Shown here: positions 1-6,394 of the stretch, in pieces
Numbering within the stretch: the first letter of the stretch is position 1
How the letters are laid out: each line of letters starts with the position of its first letter
Assembly (NCBI GenBank): GCA_937892665.1
Contig: CALBJF010000001.1
Location: 1 to 7,904, forward strand
Source of the DNA: an uncultured euryarchaeote
Lineage (GTDB): Archaea > Thermoplasmatota > Poseidoniia > Poseidoniales > Poseidoniaceae
DNA: 7,904 bases
Reading direction: 5' to 3'
Notes under the pieces: model-generated
What the model was told of the DNA's origin: nothing
The model's input: only the letters and a program-made list of their open reading frames with translations
Database searches by the model: none
Position numbers and translations under genes: made by a program

Positions 1-1620
1 ACACGGGCAGGTGGCGTCTGGGCTGCTTCTGTCCATACATTCGTTGTCGCAGATGATGGGACGCCTCCAACTGATGTGTTTAGTCGAATGTTGCTTCTGA
101 AGGATAAAGCAGAAGGTGTTGAAATCGTATCCTATGTCCTTGTTATTCTTCTCCTGTGTGGCGTATTTATTCGAGCAACACAAGGGCAAACAAAGCGACC
201 TATTTCCTATCTATTTTTCATACCAATCGCTGGAGCAGCGATTGCTGTTCTGTTCGATTACCATACCTACACATATGTTCCAGCGTTGTTCTTTGTCGGT
301 GTCGTGTTCGGCCCAACACTGGTTGAATGGCCAAAGAAAAACCTCGTTCCAGAAGAAGACTTCTGGTCTTATCGAGGTTATCTTTCGCTACCTTGGCTCA
401 TCATTGTCCCTCTCACCGCCTATGCGTTAACGCAAGATCTTCTTTTTACGCTTCTTAATGCTTTGATTTTTGCACCATTGTATACATCAGATGATGCTCG
501 AAAAGCATGGGGTTGGGGTGCGGCTGGAACAATGATGTGCCTCGCAGCAGCATGGTCTGGATTAGTTGATCTCTACATTGCAGCCATCTTACTTGGCTTC
601 TACATCTTGCCTTGGCTCGTTATGGGGGAAGAAGAGACGGAATCTGTCGACTGGCTTTCACGCCGTTTCATCCTTCGCTGTGCATTATGGGCTCCTGTTG
701 TGTTAACAAGTTTGTATCTGATTCTCACCCTCGTCATCTTGATTTCAAGTATTGACGCAATTCAATTCGAAGCTCACGAGTTGTATGGTGCACCGTTCAT
801 CATGGCAGTAGCGCTTGCGATGTTCGCATACACTTCTAGGCGTCAATCGCCTCGACGCATTGCATCGATTGTAGCAGGTGTTGCTCTGGTATCCATTCTG
901 TTGGCAACCTTCCTTCCTTCCGCATTAGGTGGCGATGCGAGTGAACCGATATCGGAATACCTTTCACGTGGAACAATCGCATGGTTGGTCCTTCCTTCCG
1001 TTTTGGTTGCAATCGTTCCAATGGGGGCGGAAGTCGTACGAAGAGTCCAAACATCCGGAGTTAAGAAAATAGCACCTGCAGCTCATTTGGTTCATTTTGG
1101 TCTCTTACTTCTCTTGATTGGCCATGTCTTCACAACGGTGCTAGTAGATCGTGGTGATGCATCACATCGGATAACATTAGTACGCGGAGAATTGATTGAA
1201 GTAGGGGACTATGAATACATGTTCGAGCATATCGTTCTCGAAGATGAAGATCTCGAAGTGGGTGATCGATATGTTGGTGCAGTCATTAGCGTCTATCAAG
1301 ACGGTGAGAAGATCGGAACAGTCCAACCGGGATTGATCGGATTCGACAGTTCCCCCAATCCCCCGCGTAGTGAAGTGGATACGCTGGTTCGCTCTCACGG
1401 AGACATCGTGTTTATTTTCGATGGGTCCCAATCTTCGAGCATGATGCAGCAAGTTCAATCGGACGGTGAAGAATCAGTCCAACGGATGCGAGTCATCATC
1501 TATGACCTTCCAGCATCCCATTTAGTCTGGGCTGGATGGTCTATTATGATGCTTGGAATGGCATGGTTAACGGTGCTTGACGCACGCCAAACCCCTCATA
1601 TTAAGGCAGAAGAAGAGTAG
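1..1620 (+). CDS. ccmF: CcmF-type cytochrome c haem lyase, C-terminal part (5' end outside window)
   Basis: The frame is open from base 1, so the ATG at 76 is internal and the true start lies upstream. Codons 1-14 read TRAGGVWAASVHTF, matching the CcmF signature 'TRSGVLxSVHAF'; its His (codon 12) is probably the outer haem-ligating histidine. About 13 hydrophobic segments follow (codons roughly 40-59, 68-86, 91-109, 127-143, 145-161, 170-188, 190-207, 224-250, 263-277, 286-310, 325-346, 362-381, 507-528). HLVHFG at 362-367 resembles the 'AHLG' segment holding the second intramembrane haem histidine (likely His365). A beta-rich outer-face domain (about 382-505) contains PPRSEV (454-459), like the 'PRTEV' of CcmF, before the last helix. 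The family attaches haem to apocytochrome c outside the membrane. The WWD motif would be upstream. The stretch between the two histidines is unusually long. The protein ends in an acidic AEEE tail. An FKBP gene follows after 63 nt. Confidence 0.85.
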   Translation, partial: TRAGGVWAASVHTFVVADDGTPPTDVFSRMLLLKDKAEGVEIVSYVLVILLLCGVFIRATQGQTKRPISYLFFIPIAGAAIAVLFDYHTYTYVPALFFVGVVFGPTLVEWPKKNLVPEEDFWSYRGYLSLPWLIIVPLTAYALTQDLLFTLLNALIFAPLYTSDDARKAWGWGAAGTMMCLAAAWSGLVDLYIAAILLGFYILPWLVMGEEETESVDWLSRRFILRCALWAPVVLTSLYLILTLVILISSIDAIQFEAHELYGAPFIMAVALAMFAYTSRRQSPRRIASIVAGVALVSILLATFLPSALGGDASEPISEYLSRGTIAWLVLPSVLVAIVPMGAEVVRRVQTSGVKKIAPAAHLVHFGLLLLLIGHVFTTVLVDRGDASHRITLVRGELIEVGDYEYMFEHIVLEDEDLEVGDRYVGAVISVYQDGEKIGTVQPGLIGFDSSPNPPRSEVDTLVRSHGDIVFIFDGSQSSSMMQQVQSDGEESVQRMRVIIYDLPASHLVWAGWSIMMLGMAWLTVLDARQTPHIKAEEE

Positions 1621-1670
1621 TGTCTTGAGCCAATTGACTTATCAACGCCATCAGAGTCGGCGGAGCATTC

Positions 1671-1677
1671 AGGTGAT
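1671..1677 (+). promoter_or_regulatory. Shine-Dalgarno for the FKBP gene
   Basis: AGGTGAT matches the complement of the archaeal 16S 3' end and ends 6 nt before the ATG at 1684. It fixes that start even though the frame is open back to the ccmF stop, because no other ATG, GTG or TTG occurs in frame in the gap. Confidence 0.75.
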
Positions 1678-1683
1678 GAAAAC

Positions 1684-2382
1684 ATGGAAGAAGGCGACAT
1701 TATTCACGTTGATTACGATCTCTACAATAGCGAAACTGGCGATTTAATCGAGACAACAAAAGAGGCAACTGCAAAGGAACATGAAGTTCATGAAGAAAAC
1801 CGCACATACCAACCAATGGTCTGTGTTGTTGGCTCCGGCTCCCTTATTCCAGGATTTGAAGAAGCCCTCCTCGGTGCTAAGGCAAACAAGGATGTTGAAC
1901 TCGAACTTGCACCTGCAGATGCTTACGGAGAGAAAGACTCTGAACAAATCGAAACAATCAGTATCGACAAACTACGACGTGCAGTCAGAGACCCGAACCA
2001 ACTTTACCTTGGCGCTCCAGTTACCATCGGTGGACGACAAGGATACTTGTCTTTCCTCGCAGCTGGCCGTGCTCGTATCGATTACAACCATCCAATGGCT
2101 GGAAAGGCACTCAAGTACAACTTCAAGATCGTTAAGGTCGTTGAAGGTAAGGAAGAAAAAGTTGCAGCATTGCTCGAATCAAACACAGGCCACTCCGACT
2201 TCGGTGTTACCTTTGATGGAGACGCCCTCAACATCGTTATCCCACAAACAATGCTCTTCGATACCAATGCGGCAATGATGAAGTTCCGTTTGGTTACCGT
2301 TCTAAGAGATGCTGTAGAATGTGGCAAGGTGTCCTTCATTGAAGAACACGAGCCACGAGTTGCAGCAACTGAAGAAGAGTGA
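1684..2382 (+). CDS. Long archaeal FKBP-type peptidyl-prolyl cis-trans isomerase (FKBP26/SlyD-like)
   Basis: This is a predicted cytosolic foldase/chaperone that isomerises Xaa-Pro bonds. At 232 residues it matches the long archaeal FKBP class (FKBP26 type) rather than the short, roughly 150-residue class. The FKBP core covers about 1-85 and 131-152. It shows the active-site stretch VGSGSLIPGFEEALLGAK (49-66), the AYGEK element (80-84) and the hallmark RIDYNHPMAGKAL (131-143). An insert-in-flap chaperone domain sits between (about 86-130). A C-terminal alpha/beta extension (about 158-225) is typical of the long class, and the end is acidic (ATEEE). There is no signal peptide or membrane segment, so it acts inside the cell. 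It has no histidine-rich metal tail like that of E. coli SlyD. It sits 63 nt after ccmF and 57 nt before a DUF63 gene and is probably cotranscribed with them; a functional link to cytochrome maturation is only a guess. Confidence 0.92.
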   Translation: MEEGDIIHVDYDLYNSETGDLIETTKEATAKEHEVHEENRTYQPMVCVVGSGSLIPGFEEALLGAKANKDVELELAPADAYGEKDSEQIETISIDKLRRAVRDPNQLYLGAPVTIGGRQGYLSFLAAGRARIDYNHPMAGKALKYNFKIVKVVEGKEEKVAALLESNTGHSDFGVTFDGDALNIVIPQTMLFDTNAAMMKFRLVTVLRDAVECGKVSFIEEHEPRVAATEEE

Positions 2383-2383
2383 A

Positions 2384-2399
2384 TCTTCCATAGGGAAGA
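2384..2399 (+). other. Short perfect inverted repeat after the FKBP stop
   Basis: TCTTCC-ATAG-GGAAGA could form a 6-bp stem with a 4-nt loop, beginning one base after the FKBP stop codon. No T-run follows, so a classical terminator is not supported. It may be an mRNA 3'-end or processing hairpin, or chance. Confidence 0.3.
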
Positions 2400-2428
2400 A
2401 ATATTGCCCACCTCCCAATCGTAAGCAC

Positions 2429-2433
2429 GAGGA
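2429..2433 (+). promoter_or_regulatory. Shine-Dalgarno for the DUF63 gene
   Basis: GAGGA lies 6 nt upstream of the ATG at 2440 and supports that start over the internal Met at residue 30. The internal Met would leave out a short hydrophilic leader typical of a cytoplasmic N-terminus. Confidence 0.6.
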
Positions 2434-2439
2434 CAGTTC

Positions 2440-3822
2440 ATGAGTTCTATTGAATCCATTGATGAAATTCTTCTAAACCATCAACCCGCGTTGCCTTCAA
2501 GCCGCCTTTCGCTGCTAGAACAGATAATGACAAAAATTGTCCTTGGATTAGGAATCCTCCTCCTTCTTGGATTGGTTTTCCAGAATGAAATGGTATGGGA
2601 TGATGGTCTACGCCCAATTATTTGGGAACCGGTCGAAGCAGATGCTGGCGCCCAAGGTGATGCTGGATATACACCTCAAAATACAGCGATTTACACATTC
2701 GGACTTCTTGCCTCAGTCGTTGTTTTTCAGGCTCTTTTCAGAACACTCAATCTTCCTGCTAATAACAAGATGATGTATGCTTTAATCGCCTGGGTTTGTC
2801 TTGCTCCGATCTTTAGGGTACTCGAAGATGCAGATTTCTTTCCCTCTTCTATCGATTGGCTTCTCATCTCACCAATCATTCATCTCCACCTTGCATCTTG
2901 GCTCATCGGCATAGGGGTCATTTCCTATCTCGTTGGAAAGCGATGGGATGATGTTGAAGGCGATTTCGGGGAATTGAATCTCCGGATTCGACTGGTTCCT
3001 CTGCTCTGTTTTGCTCTCTTAGCGATGTGGAGTTTACTGTTCAGACCCGGCTATCTCGCACAAGAGACAGGTGCGTTCTGGATTGTTGTGGGTCTTGTTC
3101 TTGGCTTTGCTTCACTCATCTTTACAATGCACAACACTCGTGGATGGGATTCAGTTTCACGAGGATTGTTTTCTTTCGCAGTTGGCGCTTGTTTTGTCGG
3201 TCTTGGCCACTGGGCTCAGTTGGCATCTACGCCATGGTTACAAGAATCTGGACGGATGCCGAATGAAATTGTTTTGTGGCCTGCTCTAGTCGTTCTAGGA
3301 ATTCCTGCGCTGGTTTGCTATGCCTTGTACCGAATCGGAAAGGATGATGCATACCAACTCAAACTCAGTGGATTTGAAGCAGGTGTTCTCCCAGAAGGCG
3401 TCTCTCTCAAAGCCTGGGAAGCAGAAGAGAAAATGGTTTCAAAGCATCCTATTGAACTCCTTTCAAACAAAGCCCTTCTTGCCAGTCCACTTGTTCTTGC
3501 TATGGTTTTTGGCCAACTGTGTGATGGATTTGCTACAATGGTTGGAATCGATTATTTCGATTATTCAGAAAAGCACCCGCTTAGCGATACAGTCATTCAG
3601 TATGGCGGAGCTATCAGTGATTCCATTGGCTGGGATGTTGAAGGCGCTTGGCTCTTTGCTATTGTGAAGGCAGCACTTGTCACTATTATTACGTATATTT
3701 TCATCGAAATGCGTGTCGAAAAGAGGCAATCACATCTCCGCATGCTCATTGTATTAGCCGTTTTGATTGTCGGTCTTGCACCTGGATTGCGAGATATTGG
3801 GCGATTAATGCTCGGTGTTTGA
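2440..3822 (+). CDS. DUF63 family polytopic membrane protein, function unknown
   Basis: This 460-residue integral membrane protein shows hallmarks I recognise from DUF63, a family found essentially in Archaea. They are YTPQNTAIYTFGLL (77-90), FRVLEDADFF (125-134) followed by LLISPIIHLH (141-150), GQLCDGFATMVGID (358-371), YSEKHPLSDTVIQYGG (375-390), and the C-terminal APGLRDIGRLMLGV (447-460). About ten hydrophobic segments are visible (around 31-48, 84-101, 112-127, 140-165, 185-202, 212-230, 242-258, 278-297, 346-366, 403-422, 433-449). A short hydrophilic N-terminus precedes them. The conserved charged residues in or next to membrane segments (Glu129/Asp130, Asp362, Glu377-Lys378-His379) suggest an enzymatic or transport site rather than a purely structural role, but no function is established to my knowledge. 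A loop at about 300-343 appears soluble. It lies downstream of ccmF and FKBP and 53 nt before mccB. Confidence 0.85.
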   Translation: MSSIESIDEILLNHQPALPSSRLSLLEQIMTKIVLGLGILLLLGLVFQNEMVWDDGLRPIIWEPVEADAGAQGDAGYTPQNTAIYTFGLLASVVVFQALFRTLNLPANNKMMYALIAWVCLAPIFRVLEDADFFPSSIDWLLISPIIHLHLASWLIGIGVISYLVGKRWDDVEGDFGELNLRIRLVPLLCFALLAMWSLLFRPGYLAQETGAFWIVVGLVLGFASLIFTMHNTRGWDSVSRGLFSFAVGACFVGLGHWAQLASTPWLQESGRMPNEIVLWPALVVLGIPALVCYALYRIGKDDAYQLKLSGFEAGVLPEGVSLKAWEAEEKMVSKHPIELLSNKALLASPLVLAMVFGQLCDGFATMVGIDYFDYSEKHPLSDTVIQYGGAISDSIGWDVEGAWLFAIVKAALVTIITYIFIEMRVEKRQSHLRMLIVLAVLIVGLAPGLRDIGRLMLGV

Positions 3823-3864
3823 TACGACGGTGATTTGAAGTTCCTAAGCCGATTGGTCTGCAAT

Positions 3865-3870
3865 AGGTGG
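3865..3870 (+). promoter_or_regulatory. Shine-Dalgarno that decides the mccB start
   Basis: AGGTGG ends 5 nt before the ATG at 3876. It overlaps a GTG at 3867 that is also in frame and would add three residues (M/V-A-G). Only weak purine signal precedes that GTG, so the ATG at 3876 is preferred. Confidence 0.65.
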
Positions 3871-3875
3871 CAGGG

Positions 3876-5486
3876 ATGGATCGACTTCCGACACGAGTAA
3901 ACAGAGCTGATCCGGATTTCTCTGCACGTCGTGAACACAATCTTGCCTTGATCGAAACACTTCGAGAACGGCTTGATCTTGTTAGCAATGGTGGCGGCGA
4001 AAAATACGTTGCTCGTCACCGAAGTCGAAACAAGATGCTCGCACGTGAACGTATTGAGCGCATCATCGACCCAGGGACGGCTTTCCTTGAACTCTCTCCA
4101 TTAGCAGCATATGAATTGTATGACGGTCGTGCTCACTCGGCAGGCCTTGTAACTGGAATAGGTAGTGTTCATGGGCGTGAAGTCCTGTTTGTAGCAAATG
4201 ATGCGACCGTCAAAGGTGGTTCATATTATCCAATGACTGTCAAGAAACACATTCGTGCTCAAACAGTTGCTCACGAAAATCATCTTCCCTGCATCTATCT
4301 TGTTGATTCAGGCGGAGCATTCCTTCCTATGCAAGATGAAGTCTTTCCAGATATTGGTCACTTCGGGCGTATCTTTCGTAACCAGGCGAAGATGTCTGGG
4401 GATGGAATTCCTCAGGTTGCCGCAGTCCTCGGCTCATGTACGGCCGGTGGGGCATATGTTCCAGCAATGAGTGATGAATCTATTATTGTCAAAGGAAATG
4501 GAACCATCTTCCTAGCAGGGCCTCCGCTGGTTAAGGCTGCTACAGGGGAAGTGGTAACTGCTGAAGAATTAGGTGGGGCAGAAGTCCATACGGTACAATC
4601 AGGCGTTGCAGATCATTTTGCAGAGGATGAATCTGAAGCATTGCGAATGGTTCGAAACGTTGTTGAAAACTTGGGGCCACGTACACTTGCTCCTGCAACA
4701 ACTCAGGAGCCAGAACCTCCTGCTCACGATGTTGAAGATTTACTTGGACTGATTCCAAGTGATAACCGTACTCCAATCGATGTACGTGAAATTATCTCGC
4801 GCATTGTTGATGGTTCAAGATTCCATGAATTCAAATCTCGTTATGGAACGACATTGATCTGTGGTTTTGCTCATATTCATGGGCACAAAGTTGGCATTGT
4901 AGCCAACAACGGAATTCTCTTCTCTGAATCATCTGTCAAAGGAGCTCACTTTGTTGAGTTGTGTGGCCAGCGGGGCATTCCGCTCGTCTTCCTTCAGAAC
5001 ATTACTGGCTTCATGGTTGGAAAAGCCTACGAAGCAGGTGGTATCGCAAAGGATGGTGCAAAACTTGTCACTGCGGTTTCGTGTGTTAATGTACCAAAGT
5101 TCACCATCATCGTTGGAGGTTCTCATGGAGCTGGAAACTACGGCATGTGTGGTCGTGCATACGATCCACGCTTCCTTTTCATGTGGCCAAATAGCAGAAT
5201 CTCAGTTATGGGCGGTCCTCAGGCAGCAGATGTTCTAACAACCGTCAAACAAGATCAACGAGCCAGGGAAGGTCTCCCTCCTATGGAAGGCGATGAACTC
5301 GAAGAGTTCCGTTCTCCAATCCTTGAAAAGTACGAGCGTGAGGGTTCACCTTACTATTCGACTGCACGTTTATGGGATGATGGAATCATTGATCCTCGAG
5401 ATACAAGAGATGTCCTCGGACTGTGTCTTGCTTCTGCTCGAAATGCTCCTCTACCAGAGGGGAAATACGGAATTTTTAGGATGTAA
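3876..5486 (+). CDS. mccB: 3-Methylcrotonyl-CoA carboxylase, carboxyltransferase (beta) subunit
   Basis: This subunit transfers the carboxyl group from carboxybiotin to 3-methylcrotonyl-CoA, giving 3-methylglutaconyl-CoA in leucine breakdown (also called liuB). The 536 residues are full length for the family and nearly colinear with human MCCB as I recall it. The N-terminal half has [16 protein letters not shown] (144-159), [10 protein letters not shown] (162-171) and the oxyanion/CoA loop [13 protein letters not shown] (186-198). It also has [14 protein letters not shown] (212-225). The C-terminal half has [11 protein letters not shown] (372-382) and [16 protein letters not shown] (414-429), then ISVMGG (442-447) and the diagnostic ending YGIFRM. 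Such detail favours MCC over propionyl- or acetyl-CoA carboxylases. Geranyl-CoA carboxylase is the closest alternative and cannot be fully excluded. An in-frame GTG nine bases upstream is a less likely start. It is followed after 41 AT-rich bases by liuC; mccA comes next. Confidence 0.95.
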   Translation: MDRLPTRVNRADPDFSARREHNLALIETLRERLDLVSNGGGEKYVARHRSRNKMLARERIERIIDPGTAFLELSPLAAYELYDGRAHSAGLVTGIGSVHGREVLFVANDATVKGGSYYPMTVKKHIRAQTVAHENHLPCIYLVDSGGAFLPMQDEVFPDIGHFGRIFRNQAKMSGDGIPQVAAVLGSCTAGGAYVPAMSDESIIVKGNGTIFLAGPPLVKAATGEVVTAEELGGAEVHTVQSGVADHFAEDESEALRMVRNVVENLGPRTLAPATTQEPEPPAHDVEDLLGLIPSDNRTPIDVREIISRIVDGSRFHEFKSRYGTTLICGFAHIHGHKVGIVANNGILFSESSVKGAHFVELCGQRGIPLVFLQNITGFMVGKAYEAGGIAKDGAKLVTAVSCVNVPKFTIIVGGSHGAGNYGMCGRAYDPRFLFMWPNSRISVMGGPQAADVLTTVKQDQRAREGLPPMEGDELEEFRSPILEKYEREGSPYYSTARLWDDGIIDPRDTRDVLGLCLASARNAPLPEGKYGIFRM

Positions 5487-5487
5487 A

Positions 5488-5499
5488 TTCCAATTGGAA
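5488..5499. repeat. 12-bp perfect palindrome, possible operator
   Basis: TTCCAATTGGAA is its own reverse complement and extends imperfectly to AAATTCC...GGAAATTT with one bulged base. It lies directly after the mccB stop codon and overlaps a BRE/TATA-like element. A dimeric repressor site is plausible but inferred. Confidence 0.4.
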
Positions 5500-5510
5500 A
5501 TTTAAAATAA
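5496..5510 (+). promoter_or_regulatory. Possible archaeal BRE/TATA promoter element before liuC
   Basis: GGAAA followed by TTTAAAATAA resembles an archaeal purine-rich BRE plus TATA box. It lies in a strikingly AT-rich 41-base gap. Transcription starting about 25 nt downstream would begin at or near the liuC ATG and give a nearly leaderless message, besides read-through from mccB. AT-richness alone could produce this match. Confidence 0.35.
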
Positions 5511-5515
5511 CAATT

Positions 5516-5520
5516 GAGGT
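5516..5520 (+). promoter_or_regulatory. Shine-Dalgarno for liuC
   Basis: GAGGT lies 7 nt before the ATG at 5528, supporting that start over the in-frame ATG at 5537. Confidence 0.6.
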
Positions 5521-5527
5521 TTTAAGA

Positions 5528-6385
5528 ATGATTAAAATGGATAATCCCCCTGAAACAACACTCATCTCTTTGACAGTCGAAGGTAGTTCAGCACGCGTTG
5601 AATTAACCCGTGAGGACAAGTACAATGCTATGAATGCAACAATGATTACTGAACTCATAGAAGTCTTCGAGTGGACTTCTGAACGTAGTGCTGGGCGCCA
5701 AGATTCATTGCTTGATTCAAATGGAAATCAATACCTGCGAACACTTGTTCTCTCAGGAAAAGGCCGCCATTTCTGTGCGGGTGCTGACATCAACATGATG
5801 CGAGATGCAGGAGCAAACACCCCTGAAGAAAACAGAAAAGACAGTGAGCGCCTCGATCGCCTCTTCAACGGTCTGTGGTCACACCCATGTTTCACAATAG
5901 GAGCCATTCAAGGCGTTGCCTTGGGTGGTGGAGCTGGATTAATCGCTTGTCTCGATTATGTCGTTGCTACAGAGGATGTTAAAATTGCACTTTCGGAAGC
6001 AAAGTTGGGAATTCTCCCCGCTGTTATCGGTCCTTATGTCTACAGAAGAGTAGGTTCAGCCAACTTCCGCCGTCTTGCTATGCAAGCAAGTCGAATCAAA
6101 GCAGAAGAAGCTCTTCGCATTGGATTCATTGAATGTGTTGTAAGCGATCAGGAATCCTTTAGAGAAGTAATTGACTCAATAATCATAGAAGTTCTCACCA
6201 CTGGACCAAGCGCAGCAACGCTTGCTAAGGAACTCAGTGTAGGATTCGACCGATGGACAGGTGATGATGAATCTCTTCGCAACTGGACGCTTGATTTCAC
6301 AAGTAGAATGCGTGGTTCCAGAGAAGGCCAAGAAGGGCTCACATCGTTTTTAGAAAAGCGTCCTGCAGATTGGAAACCAGAATGA
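5528..6385 (+). CDS. liuC: Enoyl-CoA hydratase/isomerase family, probable methylglutaconyl-CoA hydratase
   Basis: This 285-residue crotonase-fold enzyme is predicted to hydrate 3-methylglutaconyl-CoA to HMG-CoA, the step after MCC. N-terminal LTREDKYNAMN (26-36) is the crotonase opening motif. GRHFCAGADINMM (79-91) forms the first oxyanion/CoA site, and GVALGGGAGLIACLDYVVA (129-147) forms the second. ALSEAKLGILPAVIGPYV (154-171) carries the catalytic Glu157. The PAxIxPYV pattern is typical of bacterial LiuC. The position of the other classical hydratase glutamate (GGGCE in mitochondrial enoyl-CoA hydratase) is Gly137 here, as I recall for bacterial LiuC. About ten extra residues (52-70) precede the third strand. 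The C-terminal helices (212-270) complete the trimerisation region. Specificity is inferred from being flanked by both MCC subunits; a general enoyl-CoA hydratase is the alternative. The next gene starts 9 nt after the stop. Confidence 0.88.
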   Translation: MIKMDNPPETTLISLTVEGSSARVELTREDKYNAMNATMITELIEVFEWTSERSAGRQDSLLDSNGNQYLRTLVLSGKGRHFCAGADINMMRDAGANTPEENRKDSERLDRLFNGLWSHPCFTIGAIQGVALGGGAGLIACLDYVVATEDVKIALSEAKLGILPAVIGPYVYRRVGSANFRRLAMQASRIKAEEALRIGFIECVVSDQESFREVIDSIIIEVLTTGPSAATLAKELSVGFDRWTGDDESLRNWTLDFTSRMRGSREGQEGLTSFLEKRPADWKPE

Positions 6386-6390
6386 GGTGA
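6384..6390 (+). promoter_or_regulatory. Shine-Dalgarno for mccA, overlapping the liuC stop
   Basis: GAGGTGA is a near-perfect anti-SD match. It begins inside the liuC TGA and ends 4 nt before the ATG at 6395, indicating coupled translation of the two genes. Confidence 0.8.
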
Positions 6391-6394
6391 GACG

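Noticed and set aside
76..1620. ATG at 76 as the start of the first gene
   Set aside because: The frame is open from base 1, and codons 1-14 already match a conserved CcmF motif, so the gene enters from upstream.
1606..1620. Similar GAAGAAGAG ends of ccmF and the FKBP gene as a duplicated sequence
   Set aside because: Only the short acidic EEE codons match; there is no flanking similarity.
1618..1686. ccmF TAG stop with no in-frame stop before the FKBP ATG, suggesting amber read-through or pyrrolysine fusion
   Set aside because: A 21-codon open stretch is common by chance, and the FKBP gene has its own strong SD and a normal family N-terminus.
1675..1746. Short ORF beginning MKTWKKATLFTLIT that resembles a signal peptide
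   Set aside because: It lies out of frame over the well-supported FKBP start, ends after about 23 codons and has no independent support.
3823..3875. Promoter for the mcc operon in the DUF63-mccB gap
   Set aside because: No TATA-like A/T run or BRE is visible; only the SD is convincing. Expression may come from upstream read-through.
3597..4019. Long minus-strand open frame across the DUF63-mccB junction
   Set aside because: It is antisense to two well-recognised genes and its translation shows no domain or plausible composition.
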